Positions 1 through 7,862 of a stretch of DNA of 44,692 nucleotides are shown piece after piece. Source of the stretch: a virus; the IMG/VR virus record IMGVR_UViG_3300003690_003734, positions 1 to 44,692 of that record; one strand, given 5' to 3'. A program made the translations under genes and the position numbers. The notes under the pieces were generated by a model, which worked only from the letters and a program-made list of their open reading frames with translations, was not told the origin of the DNA and did not search any database. The first letter of the stretch is position 1. Each line of letters begins with the position of its first letter.

Positions 1-513
1 TCATATCTTCGTTACCTCATCCGGCACCGGCCAAGCCGCTGCAAACTTGTCCATCATTTCTTTCGTGGCGAAACCTAACCAGGTCCAGCCCATCACCGTG
101 GCCCCTCCGCAATGCCAGTCTCCGGGCTTTCCATGGATCGGCCATGCCTCCGGCCCGAACTGATCCCGGCACCACTCCATGATTTCCCGATAGCGCTCGT
201 CGCCCCGAGCCATGCCGCCTGTGTAGGCGTCGATCATCCAGGGTGTGCCATCCCAGACTTTGTGCATGAGTTTGTCGTCGCATTCCGCTATTTGGCGTTG
301 ATAGAGCTCCGAACAATCCAGTTCGCAGAGCATCGGCACACCGTAGAGCTCCATGCAGTCAGCCCTACCACCTGGCCAATTGATTTCGCGGGCGCAGTTC
401 TCGCAGTAGTAGGCCCTGGTTGACTTATTGAAGTACCACGCCCCTGGCTGCTGGCACGCAGTCACGTTGCAGCGTCCGCCCCTCTTTCCTTTGTCTGGAT
501 GTAGATCGCTCAT
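1..513 (-). CDS. Two-part phage hypothetical protein, last gene of left operon in window
   Basis: The 170-aa product has no family I can name. Its N-terminal third carries paired cysteines (GRCNVTACQQPG, then YYCENCARE), which looks like a small metal-binding finger. The C-terminal part (from about residue 95) is rich in Trp and Gly (WCRDQFGPEAWP, GGATVMGWTWLGF) and resembles a separate small-protein type common in phage early operons, so this may be a fusion of two small phage proteins. It is the most distal visible gene of the leftward operon and ends exactly at the window edge. The start at 513 is an ATG preceded by a purine-rich AGGAG-like stretch in the 18-nt gap after the upstream ORF. 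Function unknown; reality as a gene is supported by operon position and cysteine pattern. Confidence 0.75.
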   Translation of the reverse strand: MSDLHPDKGKRGGRCNVTACQQPGAWYFNKSTRAYYCENCAREINWPGGRADCMELYGVPMLCELDCSELYQRQIAECDDKLMHKVWDGTPWMIDAYTGGMARGDERYREIMEWCRDQFGPEAWPIHGKPGDWHCGGATVMGWTWLGFATKEMMDKFAAAWPVPDEVTKI

Positions 514-531
514 ACCTTCCCGCTCCTATTG

Positions 532-747
532 CTAAACCGGCGTTTGCAAAGACTCAAAGTCGTAGAGCAGCCCGCACTCGGAACACGCACAGTTGATGGC
601 TTCGGATCTCTGAAGCTCATTGTCTGCGGGAATGTCGCCGGGCGGACGCCACTCAGTCCACGGCTGTTGCCGGTAATCCACTAAGACCCACCGAATGAGT
701 TTTACGCCACCGCAGTATCTGCAGGTATCACTTTTGTTCAGGATCAC
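532..747 (-). CDS. Small zinc-ribbon-like phage protein
   Basis: The 71-aa product has two Cys pairs, CRYCGG near residue 9 and CACSEC near residue 53, the spacing of a small treble-clef or zinc-ribbon domain. The start codon overlaps the stop of the upstream gene (ATGA type, 744-747), which indicates translational coupling inside the left operon. Function unknown; metal binding is an inference from the cysteines. Confidence 0.75.
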   Translation of the reverse strand: MILNKSDTCRYCGGVKLIRWVLVDYRQQPWTEWRPPGDIPADNELQRSEAINCACSECGLLYDFESLQTPV

Positions 748-908
748 TTCGCATCCCTCCGCTCAAACTGAGAACAAATCACAACCCTCGTCCCATCCGG
801 CAACCGCTCACAGACAGGCATTTCATGGAACGGCAGGTGACTGCATGGGCCGTTTCTGTGTTTGCAGGCTGTGCACATGGAACCGCGTGGTTGGTAGTCA
901 GTCGCCAT
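744..908 (-). CDS. Small Cys-rich phage protein
   Basis: The 54-aa product contains CTACKHRNGPCSHLPFHEM and two later Cys residues, so it is another candidate small zinc finger. I place the start at 908 (sequence MATDYQ) rather than at further upstream ATGs because GGAGA at about 915-919 has good spacing to it. It overlaps the 3' end of the upstream gene by 11 nt and the downstream gene by 4 nt. Function unknown. Confidence 0.7.
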   Translation of the reverse strand: MATDYQPRGSMCTACKHRNGPCSHLPFHEMPVCERLPDGTRVVICSQFERRDAK

Positions 909-1329
909 CATTCTCTCCGACAAGTTCATGAATAAGTTTGTGGCACCGACTGCCCTGAGATGGAAGCCCACCAGTCTCAATGCAGCCCCGGAAAACCTTC
1001 ACTATCGTTTCCAGCTCCTCAATGCGGCGCTTCACCGGCTCAGCTCCATTCCAGTCACCCGGCTCGCCTTTCTTGCCTGACACCGCTTCGTAGATTTCGG
1101 CCACTGTAGCGGACTGCGTTCTGGCTTCTTGCCGCCATTGCCGCGCTTCTCGCTCGCAGTTGTCGGCCTTGCTTTGAACCGCGTCATGCTTATCCTTCCG
1201 CACATACTCCACAGCCTCAGCCGGGTCATGGTCATTCGATGGCGCGGGATCGTCGCACCACAGGTAGCCCATGACGCCATCAATGTCCTCGCCAGGGATC
1301 AGATAGATTGTTTCTGGCGCCTCATTCAT
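898..1329 (-). CDS. Phage hypothetical protein with central coiled-coil-like segment
   Basis: The 143-aa product has an acidic N-terminal part (TIYLIPGEDIDGVMGYLWCDD) and a charged helical middle (KADNCEREARQWRQEARTQ). This resembles accessory phage proteins that combine a short fold with a coiled coil. The ATG at 1329 follows a G-rich Shine-Dalgarno-like run; a GTG one codon upstream is possible. Codon use matches its neighbours. No function assigned. Confidence 0.75.
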   Translation of the reverse strand: MNEAPETIYLIPGEDIDGVMGYLWCDDPAPSNDHDPAEAVEYVRKDKHDAVQSKADNCEREARQWRQEARTQSATVAEIYEAVSGKKGEPGDWNGAEPVKRRIEELETIVKVFRGCIETGGLPSQGSRCHKLIHELVGENDGD

Positions 1330-1363
1330 CACTCAACACCCCCTGAAACCTTCGGCTGATATT

Positions 1364-1603
1364 TCATAGTGATTCGATAGAATCGACAGGGTCGCTGAAC
1401 GACTCCATTGTTTCCGGCAACCCTTCTGGCCGTAACTCCCAGCCCGTGCTCCACCGGTCGTGGCTTGCTACGATTCCGCACAAGCTGCACTTCGCAAACA
1501 GCGTGACCAGCGGCGTGCCCGATAGAAGCCTGCCCACTATCTGGAAGTCATGGCCCGAAACGCTTGTGTAGCTGCAAGGCTTAACGCCGGTAATCCGGGC
1601 CAT
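1364..1603 (-). CDS. Phage hypothetical protein
   Basis: The 79-aa product starts at ATG 1603 (MARITGVKPCSYTSV). An open frame continues upstream to 1702, but that extension overlaps the preceding 60-aa gene and reads like shadow sequence. Two cysteines in CSLCGIVASHD suggest a single metal or redox site. The gene lies 24 nt after the preceding stop. Function unknown. Confidence 0.6.
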   Translation of the reverse strand: MARITGVKPCSYTSVSGHDFQIVGRLLSGTPLVTLFAKCSLCGIVASHDRWSTGWELRPEGLPETMESFSDPVDSIESL

Positions 1604-1626
1604 GAGTTTCCGCCAGAACTTGCGAA

Positions 1627-1809
1627 TCACGACCTCCCAGTGCTCAGCTTCGTGCCGATTCCAACAGCCGGATACCGTGGAGCGGGAGCTGCAAAGCGCC
1701 ACGATGGCCCGCCCATGTGGTACTCCGGGCGGTACTCCGGGTAATAGCCTCTCGGGCGCGGACAGTGTTGGGGCTCGGGCTGCTGGATGATGATTACGGT
1801 TGTGGTCAT
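1627..1809 (-). CDS. Small Pro/Tyr-rich hypothetical protein
   Basis: The 60-aa product starts with a short hydrophobic run (MTTTVIIIQQPEPQ) and continues as a Pro-, Tyr- and Arg-rich tail (PRGYYPEYRPEYHMGG). ATG 1809 is preceded by AGAGG at good spacing, and the frame fills the gap between its neighbours, which supports a real gene. No family recognised. Confidence 0.55.
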   Translation of the reverse strand: MTTTVIIIQQPEPQHCPRPRGYYPEYRPEYHMGGPSWRFAAPAPRYPAVGIGTKLSTGRS

Positions 1810-1834
1810 GGTGTTGCCTCTACGGTTGTGGCGA

Positions 1835-2158
1835 TTATTCGCCGGGGTTTTGGAGTTCGCTGGCTTGCTGGCGGAGACGGCTGGCATAATCGTCAAGCCC
1901 GCCCATCTCGGCATCTCCATGCAGCCAAGCCTCAATGGCTTCCGCTTGTTTTATTAAAGTGGCTTTTCTCCTCGAATTTACAGTTCGAATGATTGAGCTG
2001 GCAGCATTTTTTGCATCCTGCTCCAACTCCGCACACCGCGCCTCGGCTTGCTCCAGTTGCTGGCGGAGGGCGGTGATTTCGTCGGTTGCCCAGTGAGGGT
2101 CTGACTTAACCTTCAGCATTAAAGCGGCTTCACAAATTTTTGGTCGGTAATCACTCAT
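1835..2158 (-). CDS. Coiled-coil phage hypothetical protein
   Basis: The 107-aa product contains a heptad-like helix (EITALRQQLEQAEARCAELEQDA) around residues 27-49 and a second helical segment. Small coiled-coil proteins of this kind are common in phage early operons and have no firm function. Its start codon overlaps the stop of the upstream DUF551-type gene by 4 nt, so the two are probably translated together. Confidence 0.75.
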   Translation of the reverse strand: MSDYRPKICEAALMLKVKSDPHWATDEITALRQQLEQAEARCAELEQDAKNAASSIIRTVNSRRKATLIKQAEAIEAWLHGDAEMGGLDDYASRLRQQASELQNPGE

Positions 2159-2844
2159 ACACCATCCCCCTGTTCAGGCGGCTGCGGGCAAGGCATCCAC
2201 TGATCGTGGCGGAAATCAACAAGCGGGTTGTGGTCTTGTTCAAAGTCCCAAAACACCCCCTCATCGCCTTCATCGAGCGTCGGCATGTAGTGCTGAATTA
2301 CGCCGCCAGAAAACAGCTTCACCCGCTGCCCGAGCTTCGGAAGTTGGTCGCTACACTTAACCCACTCGTCCGCCTGGGGCGCAGCGGGGGTGGAGAGTAG
2401 GGCGTCCAGCTTTGGAATCATGTGATGTGCAACAACGTCATCTGAGCCTGTATCAAAAAGCTCGCAAAGGGCCGTTTCTAGCTCAATCATCCGATCTACC
2501 GGGGTCGTGGCGTAGCTTCCGTCTTCATCGTCAACATCGCCGCACCTGTCGTGCGCAACCACAATAGCCGCAACCAATGCGCGTCTCAGCCCCTCCGGCA
2601 CTCCCTGAGACTGGGGCGGGTGGGATTCCAGGCAATCATTCCAGCCACGGCAATAAATCTCTCGGTCCTCAAACCGAATGCCGGCGCGAGATGCCCGCCC
2701 GATAGACATGCGCTCCACAGCCTCCCCGCCCTCCTGCTCGCGGGCTGCTTTCCATGCGCACCATGAGGCCTTCTTAACTTCCCTGTCTTCGTTGTCGTAG
2801 TGGCGGCTTTCCCACCAATCAATAAACGCCTCTCTATCACTCAT
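2155..2844 (-). CDS. Phage protein with C-terminal DUF551-like domain
   Basis: The 229-aa product ends in a block (WVKCSDQLPKLGQRVKLFSG to the C terminus, about residues 160-229) that matches the pattern of DUF551, a domain of unknown function widespread in phage early genes. The N-terminal part (MSDREAFIDWWESRHY, AWKAAREQEG) resembles other phage proteins built from modules swapped between early genes. ATG 2844 is chosen over an upstream frame extension because the extension is only Arg/Met-rich shadow of the preceding gene, which it overlaps. Function unknown. Confidence 0.75.
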   Translation of the reverse strand: MSDREAFIDWWESRHYDNEDREVKKASWCAWKAAREQEGGEAVERMSIGRASRAGIRFEDREIYCRGWNDCLESHPPQSQGVPEGLRRALVAAIVVAHDRCGDVDDEDGSYATTPVDRMIELETALCELFDTGSDDVVAHHMIPKLDALLSTPAAPQADEWVKCSDQLPKLGQRVKLFSGGVIQHYMPTLDEGDEGVFWDFEQDHNPLVDFRHDQWMPCPQPPEQGDGV

Positions 2845-2995
2845 CCCCATCACTCCCCATCTCCATCTCTGCCGCCGCATCCTTATCCGCAGCCGCACGT
2901 ATCAATTCAGGATCGCTGATCACGATTCCGGTTTTGTCGCAGTCATCCAGGGCTTCCCACTGGCGGCGGAATTCGTCTTTGTTGTGTGGGTTCAT
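2837..2995 (-). CDS. Very small acidic phage protein
   Basis: A 52-aa ORF beginning MNPHNKDEFRRQWEALDDCD. Its ATG (2995-2993) overlaps the stop of the upstream gene (2994-2992), the same ATGA junction seen through this operon, and its end overlaps the next gene by 8 nt. It exactly fills the space between these genes, which is the main reason to accept it. Function unknown. Confidence 0.65.
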   Translation of the reverse strand: MNPHNKDEFRRQWEALDDCDKTGIVISDPELIRAAADKDAAAEMEMGSDGDE

Positions 2996-3330
2996 GCTGC
3001 CTCCTGCCGTTTCTGGTAAAACTCTGCCGCTCGCCGCTCCAGTCGCTTTTGTTGCGCAAGGGCAACTCTTCGGATGTTGATGCCGTTGCGCTGTGCAATG
3101 CTCTTGAGTCGATACTTCGGCATCTCGTCACGCAGCGCGGCGTGGTATTCGTCACGCAGTCGTTTGATTTCGACGTTCTCCTCGTCGGTGAGGCTGGCCA
3201 GGGCGCGAATCTCCGACAGCCATACAGCGGTGGTGCTGACGCCGAAACGGTCGGCCAGAGTCTCCAGCGAGCGCTCACGCAGATACGCCCGCCAGTATTC
3301 GCGTTGATCAAGATCGGTATCGAGGCTCAT
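2992..3330 (-). CDS. Phage hypothetical protein with HTH-like segment
   Basis: The 112-aa product is basic and helical. Residues around LETLADRFGVSTTAVWLSEI read as a helix-turn-helix, and a second such element may lie at LKSIAQRNGINIRRVALAQ. I start it at ATG 3330, which overlaps the upstream stop (ATGA); a longer frame upstream is antisense-like and overlaps the neighbour. DNA binding is an inference; its target is unknown. It pairs with the next gene upstream, which has the same double-HTH character. Confidence 0.75.
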   Translation of the reverse strand: MSLDTDLDQREYWRAYLRERSLETLADRFGVSTTAVWLSEIRALASLTDEENVEIKRLRDEYHAALRDEMPKYRLKSIAQRNGINIRRVALAQQKRLERRAAEFYQKRQEAA

Positions 3331-3788
3331 GCGCACTTCCTCCAAGACCTGGTAAGCCACTGCACTGCCGGGCACAGATCGCGGGGCAGCTTGGCGTTTT
3401 CCGCTTTCGGCACCGCCGAGTTCTTGCGGGTCCGCCGGTGAATGGCGCTCAGTTCGTCCGCGATACCGGCCTTCTTGATCGCGCTGCGCAGGGTCATTTC
3501 GCAGCACCCAAAGCGGCGGGCGATGTCGCGGCGGGGAACGCCGGCCTCAGCCAGCGCTATCAACTGCTTGATCATCCCGGCGTTCAGGGCAAAGGCGTTC
3601 AGCTTCTGGTGATCCCTCGGAAACAGGCGGTCGATTTCGTCGATGATTCCAAGCCGTTCTGCAGACTGGTCGATCCACCGGTGACTGACGCCGAGCTCTA
3701 CCGCAGCATGCGCTTTCGGTATGCCCTGAGCAGAGCAGGCGCGGAGGTGGGCCATCTGGTCGCTGGTTAGGTCTCTGCGGGCTGTCAT
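3327..3788 (-). CDS. Putative DNA-binding protein with two HTH motifs
   Basis: The 153-aa product shows two helix-turn-helix-like segments: QGIPKAHAAVELGVSHRWID (about residues 17-36) and AGVPRRDIARRFGCCEMTLR (about 82-101). Each has the layout of a resolvase or Mor-like HTH. It lies directly downstream of the recombination module, overlapping the DUF1351 gene by 4 nt. A role as regulator or as DNA-binding accessory of recombination is an inference. Confidence 0.7.
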   Translation of the reverse strand: MTARRDLTSDQMAHLRACSAQGIPKAHAAVELGVSHRWIDQSAERLGIIDEIDRLFPRDHQKLNAFALNAGMIKQLIALAEAGVPRRDIARRFGCCEMTLRSAIKKAGIADELSAIHRRTRKNSAVPKAENAKLPRDLCPAVQWLTRSWRKCA

Positions 3789-4816
3789 GCGGCCTCCCGC
3801 TGACGAATCACCTCAACGGTATCCAGCGTCTTGATGCCGGCCTTTTCCAGTACCCGGCGCAACTCTGCCTCAATGGCGGCATCGGTAGTGGATGCGGTCA
3901 CGTTGACATTGAAGGTGCATTGCACAGTGACCGGCACGCGGCCAGGCTGCGCGGGCTCGGGCTCCGGCTTGCTGGCTTCCGGCTGCTCCTGTGCGGCTTC
4001 CTGGTGGGGTTCATCGAGCACGGTACGCTGAGTCTCGGCCTGTGCCGCTGCTGCCCTCTCGTCGCGCTCTCGCTGACGCTGTGCGGCCTGCTCTTTCTCC
4101 TGCTGCTCTCGCTCCATCTTCGCCCGCATGGCATTCTGCGCGACTTCCTCGCGGCCCAGCTCGGACTTCATCAGCGCATCCAGCTTCTGCTGATAGGTTT
4201 CGTCCTCATCGAAAAGGAAGTGCTCAACGTGGCTGCGAGTGAGCGGGGCGGACAGGCCGGCCTTGTAGCTCTGATTTTCCAGCTTCAGCAGGCGCATCTC
4301 GGTCTGGTCCTGCAGGGCCTTGTCGGCGTTCACGCGGGCTTCGATCTTGCCCTTGGCGCCGGCCGTCAGGTTGCCCTTGGCGGTGACCGCAGACAGGTTC
4401 ACCAGGTCATCGAACTGAGCCCGCTGGAATTCCTCGGTCACGCCGGCGTGACTCCACATCTCGTCACGCATTGCCCGCAGAAGATCGGCGGCCTGCTGGC
4501 GTGTCTCGTCCTCAAACTTCTGCACCTGTTCGAGAAGACCCTTGCGGCCAACGTCAATCATCGCTTCCAGTTCTTTCATGCTGTCCTTGAACTGGTTGGC
4601 GCCCGCCGTGGCCCGGTCGTACTCTTCCTTTTTCCGCTTGGCGATCTCGGCTTTGGTCTTATTCAGCTCCGTGGCCAGGGCCTTGGCATCCTTCACCGTG
4701 TCCTGGGTAACCACCACGTTGTATTTCTCAAGCTCCGTGGCCAGGTGCTTTTTCAGTTCCTCGAAGTTGACTTCGACGAGGGCCGGGGTGTTGTTGATGG
4801 TGATGAGTTCTTGCAT
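3785..4816 (-). CDS. DUF1351-family protein of the recombination module
   Basis: The 343-aa product begins MQELITINNTPALVEVNFEE and has a long charged coiled coil (KDAKALATELNKTKAEIAKR, and a Gln/Glu/Arg-rich stretch around residues 230-260), then a Pro/Glu linker and a small C-terminal fold. This is the architecture of DUF1351 proteins, which sit next to annealing proteins and exonucleases in phage and prophage recombination cassettes. Here it directly follows the YqaJ exonuclease and ERF genes. Its exact activity is not known; a scaffold or loading role is a guess. Confidence 0.8.
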   Translation of the reverse strand: MQELITINNTPALVEVNFEELKKHLATELEKYNVVVTQDTVKDAKALATELNKTKAEIAKRKKEEYDRATAGANQFKDSMKELEAMIDVGRKGLLEQVQKFEDETRQQAADLLRAMRDEMWSHAGVTEEFQRAQFDDLVNLSAVTAKGNLTAGAKGKIEARVNADKALQDQTEMRLLKLENQSYKAGLSAPLTRSHVEHFLFDEDETYQQKLDALMKSELGREEVAQNAMRAKMEREQQEKEQAAQRQRERDERAAAAQAETQRTVLDEPHQEAAQEQPEASKPEPEPAQPGRVPVTVQCTFNVNVTASTTDAAIEAELRRVLEKAGIKTLDTVEVIRQREAA

Positions 4817-4825
4817 GACGATTCC

Positions 4826-5659
4826 TTAAAAAATGTTCAACTCAGCTTCAGGCTGGTCTTCATGGGTTTGGCTGGAGGGAGCCCATACCTCGGCAGGCTG
4901 CTCCAGAATTCGCTCGCGGTATTGCTCAACCATGCGGTCAAACTCGACAAGATCCGACTCCATTTCCTCGATATAGTCGTCGTCGCGCTCTACCCGGTGG
5001 ATAATCAGTTCCTTGTTAGCTGGGGCTAGGTCAGGGCAGTACAGGCAGAAGTGCCACCAGTTGCGCCCGGTCAACCACATGCAACCCTGCACCTGGTCCA
5101 TGAATTCGCTCAGGTCACCATCGAATAGGATTGAGCGAATGCGCTCCGGGGCTAGCAGGCACTTGTATTCACTGCCGCCGTCATCGTCGATTAGGCCGTC
5201 AGCGCTGGCGCCGAACTTGCCGTCCTCGGTGACCACGAAGCCGGCCCGCTCAATCAGCATCCCGATTCGGGACTCGTGCAGATCGCGAGCCTCTGGCTCA
5301 AGCTCGTTGCCTCTGCGCATTTGGTAGGTTGAGAAGCCCTCATCCAAAGGCTTCCCGCTGATTCGCTCGCAGGCCAATCGGAAGGCGTAATCCTTTGCGG
5401 CGTCGCTGTACTCACCAACCTTCTCGCCTTTAAGGGCTCTCGCTACGGTTTCCGAACTAGGCGCAGCTTTGTAGCCGGCTATCTGCTTCGCCTCTTTGGT
5501 TTCCTTGCCCGACAGGATTGCGTCCACATATTTTGCCTGCTGGTCGGTCAGGCCATTAACCAGTTTGCGAACAGTTGAGAACATGCTGGCCGTGATGACG
5601 CCACAGCGAGCCTGGTGCCACTCTGGCCCGCCCTGGGCGCACGTAATTACCCGGATCAT
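4826..5659 (-). CDS. YqaJ-type phage exonuclease (lambda Exo-like)
   Basis: The 277-aa product is a PD-(D/E)XK nuclease of the YqaJ/lambda exonuclease family, expected to resect double-stranded DNA ends 5' to 3' and leave 3' single strands for the annealing protein. Visible active-site elements are GNELEPEA (residues 117-124), the Asp in ASADGL (151-156) and the E-x-K pair in EYKC (164-167), with the later glutamine helix QVQGCMWLTG. The N-terminal PEWHQAR is the usual start of the fold. Its start overlaps the ERF gene by 4 nt, so nuclease and annealing protein are translationally coupled. Confidence 0.93.
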   Translation of the reverse strand: MIRVITCAQGGPEWHQARCGVITASMFSTVRKLVNGLTDQQAKYVDAILSGKETKEAKQIAGYKAAPSSETVARALKGEKVGEYSDAAKDYAFRLACERISGKPLDEGFSTYQMRRGNELEPEARDLHESRIGMLIERAGFVVTEDGKFGASADGLIDDDGGSEYKCLLAPERIRSILFDGDLSEFMDQVQGCMWLTGRNWWHFCLYCPDLAPANKELIIHRVERDDDYIEEMESDLVEFDRMVEQYRERILEQPAEVWAPSSQTHEDQPEAELNIF

Positions 5660-6441
5660 TTGCCACCTTCCTGCGCTGTCTGCAGCTTCTTGAGGTGATT
5701 GAATGCGGCGTCAAAGCGGGTTTTCTTGAGCTCCGGCACAGATTCAATGTGCGCCTTTTCGCAGATGTAAGCGGCATCCTTGCCTACCTGCTCCGCCATG
5801 TTCAGCAGCGTCCGGCATTGCGCTTGCGTGATCGTGTCGCTCTGTGGTGGCGCGGATTCAGGGGTTGCGCCTTCGCCATCGTCGTCCTGATCCTCAACAG
5901 CCATGCCAGTGGCGGCCAGCAGGGTATAGCGCTGCAGGTATGTGACCGTGGAGCCTACGGCCTGAATGCCGTTCTTGCCGCCTGAAGGGTCTGGCGGTGC
6001 CTGCAGTGCGGTGCTCTTTGAATGCCCAGCCTCATGGGTCAGGACGCACTCAACGCGGATGATGCCGGATTCCGTCTGGTTCGTATCCCAACTGTAGGAA
6101 ATGCCGTGCTCGCCCAGGGCGCTGCCAATTACGTCGCAGATGTGGTCCAGCGATGCATGGTCGTAATTGGTGCGCTTTCCGTTATGCGTGTAGTCCACCG
6201 TCTTGTTCTTGGTGATCTTTGGCGGATTGGCCTTGAAGGCATTCATGGCTCTGATGAACGCTTTCTTTGCCTCGCCAGCCTCCCAGCGCTCCTGTAGGTC
6301 CATCAGCTTTTCAAGCTGAACCATGTCGGCGCCACGCTCTACGGCCAGGGCCAGCATCTGGTTTGGCGTAACATTGGCCGACGGCAGGTGCGCCACGTTC
6401 TCGTCACGCTCGACAATTTGTTGCTTCTCTGCAGTGCTCAT
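5656..6441 (-). CDS. erf: ERF-family single-strand annealing protein
   Basis: The 261-aa product matches the ERF superfamily. The core contains KAFIRAMNAFKANPPKITKN, YDHASLDHICDVIGSALGEH and the family signature near AVGSTVTYLQRYTLLAATGM, followed by an acidic linker (EDQDDDGEG) and a helical C-terminal domain. ERF proteins form rings that anneal complementary single strands during phage circularisation and recombination. It works with the exonuclease encoded immediately downstream. Start at ATG 6441, overlapping the upstream stop (ATGA). Confidence 0.93.
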   Translation of the reverse strand: MSTAEKQQIVERDENVAHLPSANVTPNQMLALAVERGADMVQLEKLMDLQERWEAGEAKKAFIRAMNAFKANPPKITKNKTVDYTHNGKRTNYDHASLDHICDVIGSALGEHGISYSWDTNQTESGIIRVECVLTHEAGHSKSTALQAPPDPSGGKNGIQAVGSTVTYLQRYTLLAATGMAVEDQDDDGEGATPESAPPQSDTITQAQCRTLLNMAEQVGKDAAYICEKAHIESVPELKKTRFDAAFNHLKKLQTAQEGGK

Positions 6442-6806
6442 GCCGCATCCCTTTTCGATTCTTCAATGATTAATTTGGTGATGGCCTCAAAATCCATCCG
6501 CCCCAGCACATCCTCCACCGCCTTGCTCCGGCACTCTTTCAGAATCCGCACGGCTTCCAGTGCGTCGGTATCCAACAGGGACAGGGCCAGTGCCAGTTCG
6601 TCGTGACACAGGTCATACAGCGCCTCGGTCACGTCCTGCTCGCCGGCGTACTGCCACTTGATGGCCCAATTAATCCGCTCCGGGTAGTGCCAGCGCTTCA
6701 GGGCCAGCAGGGTTTCCCGGCATTCCTGCTCAGCGCGTTCGGCGGCAATGGACAGCTCGCCATCGTCGTCCAAGCGCTTCTGGTGTTGGGCTGCTGTCAT
6801 GCTCAT
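6438..6806 (-). CDS. Helical phage hypothetical protein
   Basis: The 122-aa product is acidic and all-helical in appearance (RAEQECRETLLALKRWHYPE; ALYDLCHDELALALSLLD). It sits immediately upstream of erf with ATGA overlaps at both ends, so it may belong to the recombination module. I recognise no family. Confidence 0.75.
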   Translation of the reverse strand: MSMTAAQHQKRLDDDGELSIAAERAEQECRETLLALKRWHYPERINWAIKWQYAGEQDVTEALYDLCHDELALALSLLDTDALEAVRILKECRSKAVEDVLGRMDFEAITKLIIEESKRDAA

Positions 6807-7006
6807 GACTGCGTCTCCCGCTTGCGCATCTGCTTCGCCAGACTCGCCAGCCCATTCGCTGCGGCCTGAACGTCATCGGCAGACTCAAAGAACATGCTTA
6901 GAGTTCCGGTGCGTCCGCCTTGCTCGATAAAGTTGGCCATGCCTTGGGCGCTATGCTTTAGCGCTTCAACTTCGTCCAGCTTTGTGCCGTGAATTGAGGT
7001 GTTCAT
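6803..7006 (-). CDS. Small helical phage protein
   Basis: The 67-aa product (MNTSIHGTKLDEVEAL onward) is predicted to be amphipathic helix throughout. ATG 7006 is selected because it overlaps the upstream stop codon, the junction type used throughout this operon. Function unknown. Confidence 0.7.
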   Translation of the reverse strand: MNTSIHGTKLDEVEALKHSAQGMANFIEQGGRTGTLSMFFESADDVQAAANGLASLAKQMRKRETQS

Positions 7007-7284
7007 GCCACTAACCCCGCATCGCACTTATCCAAGGGACGACTGCTCACGATCCGGCTGGCTTTCAAGCGCTTTCCGTCCTTCAGCATCGGGATCATTG
7101 CCCGAGCCTCCCGAAGCCCTACCAGTCGCGCCTGGCTCTCGCCGGATGCGCGGACGTAAACCGATCTAGTGGCAACGATCTTGCGATTTCCCATGGCCCG
7201 GTAGCCGATCAGCACCTTGTACGGCCAAGGGCGCAGAGGGTCGGTGTGCAGTGGGTGATTGACTGAAAGGTTGTGGTAACTCAT
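7003..7284 (-). CDS. Small basic phage hypothetical protein
   Basis: The 93-aa product begins MSYHNLSVNHPLHTDPLRPW and is basic. The central part YKVLIGYRAMGNRKIVATRS looks like beta hairpins, followed by a helix. The ATG at 7284 overlaps the upstream stop. Function unknown. Confidence 0.7.
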   Translation of the reverse strand: MSYHNLSVNHPLHTDPLRPWPYKVLIGYRAMGNRKIVATRSVYVRASGESQARLVGLREARAMIPMLKDGKRLKASRIVSSRPLDKCDAGLVA

Positions 7285-7544
7285 GCCACACGCTCCCACA
7301 AAATCGGCAGCTCACACTCAGCCACCATCTGTTCAAGTTCGTGCCGGATTAACCGGGCCTTTGCCTCAATCGCATCACTGTCAATTTCCAGTGTCGCTGC
7401 GTAGAGGGTTTTGCCGGATTCGTCTACGGTGATAACGATTTTCCTGTGATCCCAGTCAATGACCGCATCGGCCACCGCTGCATAGCTTTCGCTGATGTGC
7501 AGGATCAGGTTGAATAGCTTTTGGGGTTCGGATGGTTGGTTCAT
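7281..7544 (-). CDS. Small phage hypothetical protein
   Basis: The 87-aa product starts at ATG 7544 (MNQPSEPQKLFNLILHISES). It has a beta-rich middle (KIVITVDESGKTLYAATLEI) and an acidic helix. Its start overlaps the TGA of a short upstream ORF in another frame, which supports both. Function unknown. Confidence 0.7.
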   Translation of the reverse strand: MNQPSEPQKLFNLILHISESYAAVADAVIDWDHRKIVITVDESGKTLYAATLEIDSDAIEAKARLIRHELEQMVAECELPILWERVA

Positions 7545-7696
7545 GCGACCTGCTCCTTTGCTATCAGGTCGCAAAGCTCTTGCGCTTCTTTTATGCCCCA
7601 CTCTCCAATGTCATAAGCCTGGCCGTCGCCCATATCGACGCCCTGATGCCCGAGAGCACAAAGAAGGTTTTTTGGTGCGCTCAAGCGCTTTACCAC
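7541..7696 (-). CDS. Hidden small ORF, 51 aa, overlapping its upstream neighbour
   Basis: A short frame ending AYDIGEWGIKEAQELCDLIA then a stop at 7541-7543, which forms an ATGA junction with the next gene at 7544. The likeliest start is GTG 7696 (MVKRLSAPKN). This would overlap the last 86 nt of the Cys-rich gene 7611-7862 in a different frame. An internal ATG near residue 22 (MGDGQAYDIG) is the alternative start and would shorten it to 30 aa. The protein-like C terminus and the coupling junction argue for a real gene. Confidence 0.55.
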   Translation of the reverse strand: MVKRLSAPKNLLCALGHQGVDMGDGQAYDIGEWGIKEAQELCDLIAKEQVA

Positions 7697-7862
7697 TAAG
7701 CTCAAGCGTTTCTATAAAAATAGGGTTTGGAATGTCGCCAACCTCATGCCCGCCGCAAGATTTCGCCCCGCAGCCCTGGCACTGGTGGTCATCCTCGCAC
7801 CAGCAGGTTATGCATCCGCATGGCTGGCTTCGCGCCAAAACACGAGTAAATTTAATGCTCAT
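7611..7862 (-). CDS. Small Cys-rich phage protein
   Basis: The 83-aa product has a dense cysteine cluster, CGCITCWCEDDHQCQGCGAK (about residues 15-34), and then CGGHEVGD, which suggests binding of one or two zinc ions. The last 25 residues are basic and low-complexity and run over the next ORF in another frame, so the natural C terminus could be a frameshifted or recently extended tail. Start ATG 7862 overlaps the upstream stop. Confidence 0.7.
   Translation of the reverse strand: MSIKFTRVLARSQPCGCITCWCEDDHQCQGCGAKSCGGHEVGDIPNPIFIETLELSGKALERTKKPSLCSRASGRRYGRRPGL

Noticed and set aside
3920-5029. 369-codon plus-strand ORF opposite DUF1351 and YqaJ genes
   Set aside because: Leu-rich antisense shadow of two well supported minus-strand genes, with no ribosome site and no recognisable domain.
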